Below, one piece after another: positions 18,465-25,894 of a stretch of DNA of 64,000 nucleotides; the first letter of the stretch is position 1; every line of letters starts with the position of its first letter. The notes beneath the pieces were generated by a model that was not told where the DNA came from, made no database searches, and worked only from the letters and a program-made list of their open reading frames with translations. Origin of the DNA: Kitasatospora mediocidica KCTC 9733 (GTDB lineage Bacteria > Actinomycetota > Actinomycetes > Streptomycetales > Streptomycetaceae); contig NZ_JQLN01000004.1 in assembly GCF_000744225.1 (NCBI RefSeq), positions 62,001-126,000 on the forward strand, in the 5' to 3' direction. Made by a program: the position numbers and the translations under genes.

Positions 18465-19682
18465 TCAGACGTCGCCGAACAGGTCCAGGCAGACCGCGTC
18501 CGAGGCCGTCAGCACCGCGCCGCTGAGCACCGCGCCACCGCCGGCCGCGCCCGCCCGGACCTCGGTGCGCAGCGGCGAGAGTGCGGCCAGCCGGGCGGCC
18601 ACCCGGTCGGCGAGCGCGCTGCCGCCGGCCCGGCCGATCTCGCCGCCCAGCACCAGGCAGCCCGGGTCCAGGATCACGCAGACACCGGCCGCGCCCAGCG
18701 CCACCCGCTCGGCCAGCGCGTCCAGGAACGGCCCGCCCGCGGCCTCGTCCGCCACCGCCGCCAGCACCACGGCCTCGGCCGCCGCCGCGTCGTCCTCCCC
18801 GGCGCCCGAGACACCCGAGGCAGGCGGGACAGGCGGGACGAGGCCGTGCGCGCGGGCGAGTTCGCAGACCGCGGCGCTGCCGGCCAAGCTGTGGAACCCG
18901 CCCTCGCACGCGGTCGCGCTGGGCAGCCCGTTCGTGCCGGGGACCGGCAGGAAGGCGATCTCCCCCGTGCCGCCGGAGAAACCGCGCCGCAGCCGGCCGT
19001 CCAGCAGGACGGCTGCGCCCACCCCGTGCCCGAGCCAGAGCAGCACGAAGGTGTCCCGGTCGACGGCGGCGCCGATCCGGTGCTCGGCGATGCCGGCCAG
19101 GTTGACCTCGTTCTCCAAGATCACCTCACCGGTCAGGCCCGCACGCAGCACGGTGACCAGCTCGGCGTGCCAACGCGGCAGCGAACGAGCCGAGTTGAGC
19201 TCCCCGGTGGCGGGGTCCACCAAGCCGGGCGCGCCGACGGCGACGGTGTGCAGCCGCGTCGCCCCGGCCTGCTCGGCGGTGTCCAGCAGCGTCCGCAACA
19301 CCCGCTCGGCGACGTCGGCCGGCGGGTCGGCCGGGTCCACGGGGACGGCGGCGGTGGCGAGGGTGCGACCCGCCAGGTCCGCCACGGCCAGCGTGACCCC
19401 GGCGGTCCGCACGTCGATGCCGGCCAGCTGGGCGCGGTCGTAGCGCAGGCCGTACACCCGGGCGTTGGGCCCCCGGCGCTGCTCGCCGCGCTCGCCGACG
19501 AGGGTCACCAGACCGCCGCGTTGAAGGCGTTCCAGCAGGTCGGAGACGGTGGGGCGGGAGAGCCCGGTGAGCGAGTGCAGCTCGGTGGCTGTGAGGGTGC
19601 CGTGACGCAGCAGCAGGTCCAGGGCCAGCCGGTCGTTGATCGCACGGGCAGTGCTGGGGGTGGCCGTGCGTGCGGTGGTCAT
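18465..19682 (-). CDS. ROK-family transcriptional regulator
   Basis: 405 residues. The N-terminal winged HTH is LLLRHGTLTATELHSLTGLSRPTVSDLLERL. The sugar-kinase-like ROK domain starts near 88 (LAGIDVRTAGVTLAVADL) and includes GHGVGAAVLLDG and GGTGEIAFLPV. The zinc CxCGxxGC motif of many ROK repressors is absent or degenerate (PSATACEGGFHSLAG). It is divergently transcribed from an MFS transporter with 56 bp between, strongly suggesting control of that transporter by a sugar or other ligand. Confidence 0.85.
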   Translation of the reverse strand: MTTARTATPSTARAINDRLALDLLLRHGTLTATELHSLTGLSRPTVSDLLERLQRGGLVTLVGERGEQRRGPNARVYGLRYDRAQLAGIDVRTAGVTLAVADLAGRTLATAAVPVDPADPPADVAERVLRTLLDTAEQAGATRLHTVAVGAPGLVDPATGELNSARSLPRWHAELVTVLRAGLTGEVILENEVNLAGIAEHRIGAAVDRDTFVLLWLGHGVGAAVLLDGRLRRGFSGGTGEIAFLPVPGTNGLPSATACEGGFHSLAGSAAVCELARAHGLVPPVPPASGVSGAGEDDAAAAEAVVLAAVADEAAGGPFLDALAERVALGAAGVCVILDPGCLVLGGEIGRAGGSALADRVAARLAALSPLRTEVRAGAAGGGAVLSGAVLTASDAVCLDLFGDV

Positions 19683-19707
19683 GACGCGGATCCTGCCAGA
19701 TCTGTCT

Positions 19708-19726
19708 ATTAGGTTTCCTTCCTGAT
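19708..19726. promoter_or_regulatory. candidate ROK operator
   Basis: ATTAGG (19708-19713), 7-nt TTTCCTT, then CCTGAT (19721-19726) form an imperfect inverted repeat in the short AT-rich gap between the divergent ROK regulator and MFS transporter. It overlaps a GATAAT -10-like box (19724-19729), 9 bp before the MFS start. Confidence 0.4.
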
Positions 19727-19738
19727 AATTTATCGGCC

Positions 19739-20944
19739 ATGCCGAGACCGACCCCCTCCCTGCGCCGGGCCAGGATCAGCGTCGCGCTGGTGTTCGCCGT
19801 GCACGGCGCGGCCGCCGGCAGCTTCGCCACCCGGATCCCGGCCGTCCAGCACCAGTTGCGGCTCAGCCCCGGCGCGCTCGGCCTCGCGCTGGTGATGCCG
19901 GCCGTCGGTGCCTCCCTCGCCATGCCGCTGGCCGGCCGCGTCACCCACCGGCTCGGCGCCCGGGCCGCCATCCGGCTGCTGCTCGCGCTCTACTGCCTCG
20001 CGCTGGCCCTGCCCGCCGTGATGCCGGGCCTGCCCTGGCTCTGCCTGGCGCTGCTGGTCTTCGGCGCCACGGCGGGTATGGCCGACGTCGCGATGAACGC
20101 CGAGGGCGTGGAGGTCGAGCAGCGGCTCGGCCGCTCGATCATGTCGGGCCTGCACGGCATGTGGAGCGTCGGCGGACTGGTCGCCTCCGGATTCGGCGCG
20201 CTGGCGGCCCGTCAGCACCTGACAGCCGGTCCGCACCTGGCGCTGGCCGCGGGCGTCCTGCTGGTGTTCGGGCAGCTCGTCGGCACCGGACTGCTGGACG
20301 TCCGCCCGGAGCCCGACGCCGAGGCCCCGGCCCGGTTCGCCCTGCCGCCGCGCTCGGCGCTGGCGATCGGCCTGGTCGGCTTCTGCGCCGTCTTCGCCGA
20401 GGGCGCCGGGATGGACTGGTCCGGCGTCTACCTGCGCGACGTCACCGGCGCCACGGCCGCGACCGGCGCGATCGCCTACACCGCGTTCGCGTTCACCATG
20501 GCCACCGCCCGGCTGGCCGGGGACGCGGTGGTCCGCCGGCTCGGGGCCGTGCGCACCGTACGGCTGGGCGGCGCGGTCGCCACGGCCGGCGGCCTGCTGG
20601 TGGTCGCCGCGCGCACCCCGGCGACGGCGGTGCCCGGCTTCGCGCTGCTCGGCATCGGGATCGCGGTGGTCGTCCCGCTGGCGTTCGCCGCCGCCGGCCA
20701 CCGCGGCCCCAACCCCAGCCAGGCCATCGCTGGCGTCGCGACCGTCACCTACACCTCGGGGCTGATCGCCCCCGCCGTGGTCGGCGCGGTCGCCCAGGCC
20801 AGCTCGCTGACCGTCTCCTTCGCCCTGGTCACCGCCCTGGTCGCCGGCCTGACGCTGACCGCAGGCGCGCTGCGCCCGGTCCCCCGCGCCGTGACCGGGA
20901 CCACCGGCCGGCGGGGGCTCGACCGCCAGGACATACCCTCGTGA
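19739..20944 (+). CDS. MFS transporter
   Basis: 401 residues, about 12 hydrophobic segments. It opens with VALVFAVHGAAAGSFATRIP, a signature of the YbjJ/fucose-permease-like MFS group, and has GRVTHRLGARAAIRLL as the loop 2-3 motif. Near residue 225 it has FAEGAGMDWSGVYLRDVTGA, also typical of YbjJ-like members. Substrate unknown. The upstream divergent ROK regulator probably controls it. The next gene starts 2 bp after its stop, so the two are co-transcribed. Confidence 0.85.
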   Translation: MPRPTPSLRRARISVALVFAVHGAAAGSFATRIPAVQHQLRLSPGALGLALVMPAVGASLAMPLAGRVTHRLGARAAIRLLLALYCLALALPAVMPGLPWLCLALLVFGATAGMADVAMNAEGVEVEQRLGRSIMSGLHGMWSVGGLVASGFGALAARQHLTAGPHLALAAGVLLVFGQLVGTGLLDVRPEPDAEAPARFALPPRSALAIGLVGFCAVFAEGAGMDWSGVYLRDVTGATAATGAIAYTAFAFTMATARLAGDAVVRRLGAVRTVRLGGAVATAGGLLVVAARTPATAVPGFALLGIGIAVVVPLAFAAAGHRGPNPSQAIAGVATVTYTSGLIAPAVVGAVAQASSLTVSFALVTALVAGLTLTAGALRPVPRAVTGTTGRRGLDRQDIPS

Positions 20945-20945
20945 G

Positions 20946-21629
20946 GTGCTCCTCACCCGTCTCGCCGCACCGGCCCGCCGCGCGCTGCGCTCCCCCTGGG
21001 CGCGCCTGGCCCTGCTGGCCCTGATCCTCGCGGCCGCCGCGGCCTCGGTCGCCCTCTGGGACCCGCGGCATCCGGCCGCCGCCGTCCCCGGCGCCTGGCG
21101 CGCACCCGCCTTCGCGGCGCTCTTCGCACTCGGGACCCTGGCGTTCGTGCCCAAACCCGCGCTCAACGTGGCCGCCGGGGTGCTGTTCGGCGTGGAGCGC
21201 GGCCTGGCCCTGGCGGTACTCGGCAGCACGCTCGGCGCCGCCCTCGCCTTCGGCCTGGGACGGGGCCTTGGACGCGAGGCGGTGCGGCCGCTGCTGCGCG
21301 GCAAGGTGCTGACCGCACTGGATCGCCGGCTCACCGAGCAGGGCTTCCGCAGCGTGCTGCTGCTGCGGCTGATCCCCGGCGTCCCGTTCCAGGCCGCCAA
21401 CCTCGGCGCCGCGTTCTCCGGCGTCGGCCTGCGCCCCTTCCTGGCCGGCACCGCGCTGGGCGTCCTGCCCGGCACCGCCGCCTACGTGGTGGCCGGCTCG
21501 GCCGCCGGTTCCCCCGGCTCACCCGCCTTCCTGGCCTCCACCGCGGTGATCGTCCTGATGGGCCTGCTCAGCCTGGCCGCCCTCTGGCGCTCCCGCCGCA
21601 AAAGCCCAGCGACTGCGGCGACCGCCTGA
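20946..21629 (+). CDS. TVP38/TMEM64-family (VTT domain) membrane protein
   Basis: 227 residues. VTT motifs are present: FVPKPALNVAAGVLFG near 67, a Gly-rich helix (LGSTLGAALAFGLGRGLG), LLRLIPGVPFQAANLGAAFSG near 146 and GTALGVLPGTAAYVVAGSA. The family is related to DedA and to eukaryotic VMP1/TMEM41B, which scramble lipids; bacterial roles are poorly defined. The GTG start follows the MFS stop by one base, indicating one operon. Confidence 0.85.
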   Translation: MLLTRLAAPARRALRSPWARLALLALILAAAAASVALWDPRHPAAAVPGAWRAPAFAALFALGTLAFVPKPALNVAAGVLFGVERGLALAVLGSTLGAALAFGLGRGLGREAVRPLLRGKVLTALDRRLTEQGFRSVLLLRLIPGVPFQAANLGAAFSGVGLRPFLAGTALGVLPGTAAYVVAGSAAGSPGSPAFLASTAVIVLMGLLSLAALWRSRRKSPATAATA

Positions 21630-21649
21630 GCAGGGCGGCACGAGGGCGG

Positions 21650-22384
21650 TCACAGACCGCCGGAAACGCGCAGGTTGGCGCCCGTCGCGTAGGAGGCGTC
21701 CGGGGAGAGCAGCCAGGCGACGGCGGCGGCGATCTCGTCCGGTTCGCCGGCGCGGCGCAGCGGGATGCCGGGGGCCAGCCGGGCCGGGCGGTCGGCGTCG
21801 CCCATGTCCCGGTGCATCTCGGTGTTGGTGAGGCCCGGCGAGACGGTGTTGACCCGGATCCCGGCCGGGCCGAGCTCCTTGGCGAGGCCGAGGGTGAGGG
21901 TGTCGGTGGCGGCCTTGGTCGCCGCGTAGTGGACGTACTCACCGGGGCTGCCGAGGGTGGCCGCGGCGGAGGAGATGTTCACGATGGCGCCGCCGGGGGC
22001 GAAGTCCCGGGCGGCGCGGCGGGCGCAGAGCACGTAGCCGATCAGGTTGACGTCCACCACTCTGCGCAGGTCCTCGGTGCGCAGCTCGGTGATCGGGGCC
22101 AGCGGACCGGTCACCCCGGCGTTGTTGACCAGCCCGGTGACCGGGCCCAGTTGCTCGGCCGCGGTGTCGAAGAGCCGGTCGACGTCGGCCTCGTCGGCGG
22201 TGTCCAGCCGGACGGTGACCGCCCGCGCGCCGGCCGCCCGGGCGTCACGGGCCACCGCCTCGGCGGAGTCCGCGTCCCGCAGGTAGCCGATCGCGAGGTC
22301 GTGGCCGTCGGCGGCGAGCCGCCGGCAGACCGCGGCACCGATCCCGCGGCCTCCGCCGGTGACGATGGTGACGGGACGTGGCAT
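21650..22384 (-). CDS. SDR-family oxidoreductase (FabG-like)
   Basis: 244 residues from ATG 22384 (GAGGGAG upstream). Classical SDR features: TGGGRGIGAA at the NAD(P) site, VNNAGVTG, IVNISSAAA with the catalytic Ser, YVHYAATKAA with the Tyr-x-x-x-Lys pair, and IRVNTVSPGL. The C-terminus SYATGANLRVSGGL is typical of FabG-type enzymes. Substrate unknown. Convergent with the VTT gene, 20 bp apart. Confidence 0.9.
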   Translation of the reverse strand: MPRPVTIVTGGGRGIGAAVCRRLAADGHDLAIGYLRDADSAEAVARDARAAGARAVTVRLDTADEADVDRLFDTAAEQLGPVTGLVNNAGVTGPLAPITELRTEDLRRVVDVNLIGYVLCARRAARDFAPGGAIVNISSAAATLGSPGEYVHYAATKAATDTLTLGLAKELGPAGIRVNTVSPGLTNTEMHRDMGDADRPARLAPGIPLRRAGEPDEIAAAVAWLLSPDASYATGANLRVSGGL

Positions 22385-22494
22385 GGGCGGACTCCCTCGG
22401 TCGACTGGGCGGCCGGGCGGCCGCACGGCAGGGACGAGCATAGCCACGACAAATGCGTTCGCCCGCAGGGGTCTTCTGCAGCAGGATGGCCGCC

Positions 22495-23013
22495 ATGGAC
22501 ACCACCGCTCCCCTGCCCCGCACCGAACCGCCGCTGGCCGCCGACGAGACGACCATGCTCACCTCCTGGCTGGACTACCACCGCGCGACCCTCGCGCTGA
22601 AGTGCGCCGACCTGACGGACGACCAGCTGCGGCAACACCCGGTGACGCCTTCGTCACTGAGCCTGCTGGGGCTGGTCCGGCACCTGGCGGAGGTGGAGCA
22701 CTACTGGTTCCAGATGGTCCTGCACGGCGTCGACTCCACCGGCCTGTACTGGACCGAGCAGGACCCGGACACGGACTTCAACGGCGTGGCCACCGCCGAC
22801 CCCGCCACCGACTTCCGCACCTGGCGCGCCGAGATCGAGCGCGCCGACCGGGCGATCGCCGGCCTGCCACTGGAGACCGTGGGCAAGACCCTGCGCGACG
22901 GTGCGGAAGTGACGCTGCGCTGGATCCTGGTCCACATGATCGAGGAATACGCCCGGCACAACGGGCACGCCGATCTGCTCCGCGAGGCGGTGGACGGCCG
23001 GACGGGTGAGTGA
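22495..23013 (+). CDS. DinB-family (DUF664-type) protein
   Basis: 172 residues. Family features: a first helix with WLDYHRATLALKCADLTDDQL, then SLLGLVRHLAEVEHYWFQ containing the first metal-site His, and a late WILVHMIEEYARHNGHADLLRE with the second and third His. This four-helix bundle binds a divalent metal. Relatives include mycothiol- and bacillithiol-dependent transferases, so a thiol-dependent detoxification role is possible. ATG 22495 is preferred over 22486. It reads away from the SDR gene. Confidence 0.9.
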   Translation: MDTTAPLPRTEPPLAADETTMLTSWLDYHRATLALKCADLTDDQLRQHPVTPSSLSLLGLVRHLAEVEHYWFQMVLHGVDSTGLYWTEQDPDTDFNGVATADPATDFRTWRAEIERADRAIAGLPLETVGKTLRDGAEVTLRWILVHMIEEYARHNGHADLLREAVDGRTGE

Positions 23014-23101
23014 CGCTTCGTCAACCTCTCATTGACCGCAGAACAGTTGCTCCACGCGCGCAACCGTCCAGCGGTCGGTGACGTCCGCTCAGAGTGAGGA
23101 T

Positions 23102-23124
23102 GGCGTGTGCCGGCGGCACACGCC
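23102..23124. terminator. terminator-like hairpin
   Basis: GGCGTGTGCC, loop GGC, GGCACACGCC form a perfect 10-bp stem about 90 bp after the DinB stop and upstream of the sepF-like promoter region. No T tract. Confidence 0.45.
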
Positions 23125-23261
23125 ACAACCCGAACGGCGCGCCCGGGCGGGCGCCAGAGGCGTGATCAGTGCGATACTCGGACCGTTCCGAGGAGTGGAT
23201 GGCGCGTCAGACGACCGCGCGGCTCACGGGACCAGACGGGATAAGGACAGGGAGGCGCGGC

Positions 23262-23654
23262 ATGGGAGCACTTCGCGACGAGCACCACAACGGGTGGCTG
23301 ATGCCCTCCGGCAACTACCCCGCCGCAGTGCACGAGGATCCCTGGGCGATCGCGGACGCGACGCCCACCATCCCGCAGGTGGCGAAGATCGTCTCGCTGA
23401 AGCCGACCGGCTTCGAGTCCGCCCGGGCGGTCGGCGAGCACGTCCGAGCCGGCACCCCGGTGGTCATGGACGTGACCGAGATGGACGACGCCGAGGCCAA
23501 GCGGATGGTGGACTTCGCCTCCGGCCTGGTCTTCGGCACCTACGGCGGCATCGAGCGGATCGCCCGCCGGGTCTTCCTGCTCACGCCGGCCGAGGTGGAG
23601 GTCACGGTCATCGACCGGCCGCTGGACGAGAGCGGTTTCTACAACCAGAGCTGA
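23262..23654 (+). CDS. SepF-like cell division protein paralogue
   Basis: 130 residues from ATG 23262, preceded by GGGAGG. The SepF/YlmF core is clear: AKIVSLKPTGFESARAVGEH, VVMDVTEMDDAEAKRMVDFA, SGLVFGTYGGIERIARRVFL and a final LTPAEVEVT. SepF anchors FtsZ and self-assembles. The true division gene normally sits in the ftsZ cluster, with an N-terminal amphipathic helix and long linker. Here the N-terminus is short and there are no division genes nearby, so this is one of the extra SepF-like copies seen in streptomycetes; its role is less clear. Confidence 0.85.
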   Translation: MGALRDEHHNGWLMPSGNYPAAVHEDPWAIADATPTIPQVAKIVSLKPTGFESARAVGEHVRAGTPVVMDVTEMDDAEAKRMVDFASGLVFGTYGGIERIARRVFLLTPAEVEVTVIDRPLDESGFYNQS

Positions 23655-23681
23655 GCGCAGCAGCAGTACGACCCTCCGTTG

Positions 23682-23713
23682 CCGGAGGCGGCCCCCGCCG
23701 CCTCCGGTTTTTT
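23682..23713 (+). terminator. intrinsic terminator of the sepF-like gene
   Basis: CCGGAGGCGG (23682-23691), a 6-nt loop, CCGCCTCCGG (23698-23707), then six T residues. A textbook Rho-independent terminator 28 bp after the stop, and the clearest one in the window. Confidence 0.92.
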
Positions 23714-23751
23714 GCTGCCCGGATTCGGAGGAGGCCGGACGCGAGAGACCT

Positions 23752-23781
23752 CTCATCTGAGACATCCATGTCTCAGATGAG
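23752..23781. promoter_or_regulatory. TetR operator, perfect 14-bp inverted repeat
   Basis: CTCATCTGAGACAT (23752-23765), CC, ATGTCTCAGATGAG (23768-23781). It covers the likely -35 (GAGACA, 23759-23764) and the spacer of the promoter of the TetR gene that follows. A perfect palindrome here is almost certainly the autoregulatory site of that TetR/MFS operon. Confidence 0.85.
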
Positions 23782-23788
23782 CTAGACT
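23759..23788 (+). promoter_or_regulatory. promoter of tetR-MFS operon, probably leaderless
   Basis: GAGACA and TAGACT (23783-23788) are separated by 18 bp. The ATG at 23795 lies 7 nt after the -10 box, where transcription would start, and there is no ribosome site. Confidence 0.65.
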
Positions 23789-23794
23789 CCTTTC

Positions 23795-24349
23795 ATGGCA
23801 ATTGATCGCGACTCGGTTCTCAAGGCAGCCGTCGGCGTCCTGTCCCGCCAGCCGACCGCCCATCTGGACGAGATCGCCCGCGCCGCCGGCATCAGCCGCG
23901 CCACGCTGCACCGGATCTTCCCCGGGCGCGACGCGCTGATCCGCGAGGTGGGCCTGCTGGCCCTGCGCAAGTACAACGCCGCCCTGGACACCGCCGCGAT
24001 CGAGGACGGCGACGCGCAGCTCGCACTGCGCCGACTTGCCGAGGTGCTGGTGCCGGACGCGGCGCTCTGCGCCTTCCTCGCCGGGGAGAACCAGCTCTTC
24101 GACGACCCCGAGCTCTGCGCCCTCTGGGAGAACCAGGACGCCCGGGTCCGCGCGCTCTTCCTGCGCGGTCAGCAGGAGGGCGTCTTCCGGATCGAGCTGT
24201 CGGCCAGCTGGCTCAGCGAAGCCTTCTTCGACCTGCTGGCCGGCGTCGGCTGGGCCGTCCAGGACGGCCGCCTCGCCCCCCGCGACAGTGCTTTCGCCCT
24301 CATCGAGCTCTTCCTCGGCGGAGCCCTCAGGAGAACTTCCACCTCATGA
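23795..24349 (+). CDS. TetR-family transcriptional regulator
   Basis: 184 residues. The N-terminal HTH is LDEIARAAGISRATLHRIFPGRDALIREV; the rest is a helical ligand/dimer domain (LAGVGWAVQDGRLAPRDSA). It should repress its own operon through the perfect palindrome upstream and be released by a compound that the overlapping transporter exports. The stop overlaps the MFS start as ATGA. The start is fixed by the promoter spacing. Confidence 0.9.
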   Translation: MAIDRDSVLKAAVGVLSRQPTAHLDEIARAAGISRATLHRIFPGRDALIREVGLLALRKYNAALDTAAIEDGDAQLALRRLAEVLVPDAALCAFLAGENQLFDDPELCALWENQDARVRALFLRGQQEGVFRIELSASWLSEAFFDLLAGVGWAVQDGRLAPRDSAFALIELFLGGALRRTSTS

Positions 24350-25878
24350 GCACCACCATGCTCCACAGCCCCACCCGCACTGCCCAGCAGCAGCACGACC
24401 GCCGCTGGATCGGCCTGGGCGTCCTCGTCCTGGCCATCGTCCTGGTCGCGATCGACGCGACCGTCCTGGTCCTGGCCATCCCCTCGATCACCGAGACGCT
24501 GCGGCCGAGCAGCACCCAGCTGCTCTGGATCGGTGACATCTACTCCTTCGTGCTGGCCGGCCTCCTGGTCAGCATGGGCTCGCTGAGTGACCGGATCGGC
24601 CGCAAGAAGCTGCTGATGACCGGCACCGCCGCGTTCGGCGCGGCCTCGCTGGTCGCCGCCTACGCCCCCGGCCCCGGCTGGCTGATCGCCGCCCGCGCGC
24701 TGCTCGGCGTGGCCGGCGCGACGATCATGCCCTCCACCCTCTCGCTGATCCGCTCGCTCTTCCCGGACGCCCGCGAGCGCGGCACCGCGATCGGCATCTG
24801 GGGCGCTGCGGCCACCGCGGGCGCGGCCGCCGGACCGCTGGTCGGCGGCATCCTGCTGGAGCACTTCTGGTGGGGCTCGGTCTTCCTGCTCAACCTGCCG
24901 GTGATGGCCCTGCTGCTGGTGCTCGGCGGCTGGCTGCTGCCCGAGTCGCGCGACCCCAAGCCGGGCCGCTGGGACGTCCTGAGCGTGCTGCTCTCGATGT
25001 TCGGCGTGATCGCCGTGGTCTACGCGATCAAGGAGGCCGCCGCCCACGGCGTGGCCCGCTGGGACGTGCCGACCGCCGCCATCCTGGGCGTCCTCGCGCT
25101 CATCGTCTTCGTCCGCCGCCAACTGCGGCTGGCCACGCCGTTGCTGGACGTGCGACTGTTCGCCGACCGCCGCTTCACCGCCGCCATCCTGGGCGCGCTG
25201 ATGGCGCTGATCGGGCTGGCCGGGGTGGTCTTCTTCATCTCGCAGTACCTCCAGCTGGTGCGCGGCTACTCGCCGCTCACGGCCGGGCTCGCCGAGATGC
25301 CGGCCTTCGCCGGCGCCGTGGTCGCCTCGGTGCTCTGCGCCCGGCTGGCGCGCCGGGCGGGCGCCCGGGTCGCGCTGGTCGGCGGGCTGCTGGCGATGGG
25401 CCTGGCGATGGGCGTGCTGGGCTGGCTCCAGCAGGACACCGCGTACCTGGTGCTGGCGGCTGTCTTCACGGTGCTCGGCGCCGGCGAGGGGCTGGTCTAC
25501 ACGCTCTCGGCCGACCTGGTGCTGACCGCGGCGCCCGAGGAGAAGTCCGGCGCGGCCTCGGCCGTCTCGGAGACCGCCTACGAGCTCGGCACGGCGCTGG
25601 GCATCGCGCTCTTCGGCTCGGTGCTGACCGCGGTCTACGCGGGCGGCGTCGGCGTCCCCGCCGGGGTCGACCCGGAACTCGCCGCGCGGGCCCGGGAGTC
25701 GCTGGGCGGCGCGGTGGAGGCGGCCGCGACGCTGCCCGCCGGGGCCGGGCACGCGCTGCTGGAGCAGGCCAGGACGTCCTTCGTGCACGGCATGAGCCTG
25801 GCGGCGGTGCTGGCCGCCGGGCTGCTGATCGCGGGCGCGGTGCTGTCCTGGTTCCTGCTGCGGCCCGCGCGCAGATAG
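24346..25878 (+). CDS. MFS drug exporter (DHA2/EmrB-QacA type)
   Basis: 510 residues and about 14 transmembrane helices, the size of DHA2 exporters. Motifs: VLVAIDATVLVLAIPSI (helix 1, with the membrane Asp), GSLSDRIGRKKLL (motif A), and AGATIMPSTLSLIRSLFP with GIWGAAATAGAAAGPLVGG (motif C). Translationally coupled to the TetR gene before it. It probably extrudes a toxic or antibiotic-like compound that also induces the operon. Confidence 0.9.
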   Translation: MSTTMLHSPTRTAQQQHDRRWIGLGVLVLAIVLVAIDATVLVLAIPSITETLRPSSTQLLWIGDIYSFVLAGLLVSMGSLSDRIGRKKLLMTGTAAFGAASLVAAYAPGPGWLIAARALLGVAGATIMPSTLSLIRSLFPDARERGTAIGIWGAAATAGAAAGPLVGGILLEHFWWGSVFLLNLPVMALLLVLGGWLLPESRDPKPGRWDVLSVLLSMFGVIAVVYAIKEAAAHGVARWDVPTAAILGVLALIVFVRRQLRLATPLLDVRLFADRRFTAAILGALMALIGLAGVVFFISQYLQLVRGYSPLTAGLAEMPAFAGAVVASVLCARLARRAGARVALVGGLLAMGLAMGVLGWLQQDTAYLVLAAVFTVLGAGEGLVYTLSADLVLTAAPEEKSGAASAVSETAYELGTALGIALFGSVLTAVYAGGVGVPAGVDPELAARARESLGGAVEAAATLPAGAGHALLEQARTSFVHGMSLAAVLAAGLLIAGAVLSWFLLRPARR

Positions 25879-25894
25879 CAGCGGACAGCGGGGG

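Noticed and set aside
19730..21475. A 581-codon frame antisense to MFS and VTT genes
   Set aside because: Low-complexity Arg/Gly/Ala protein with no domain; the plus-strand genes are clear.
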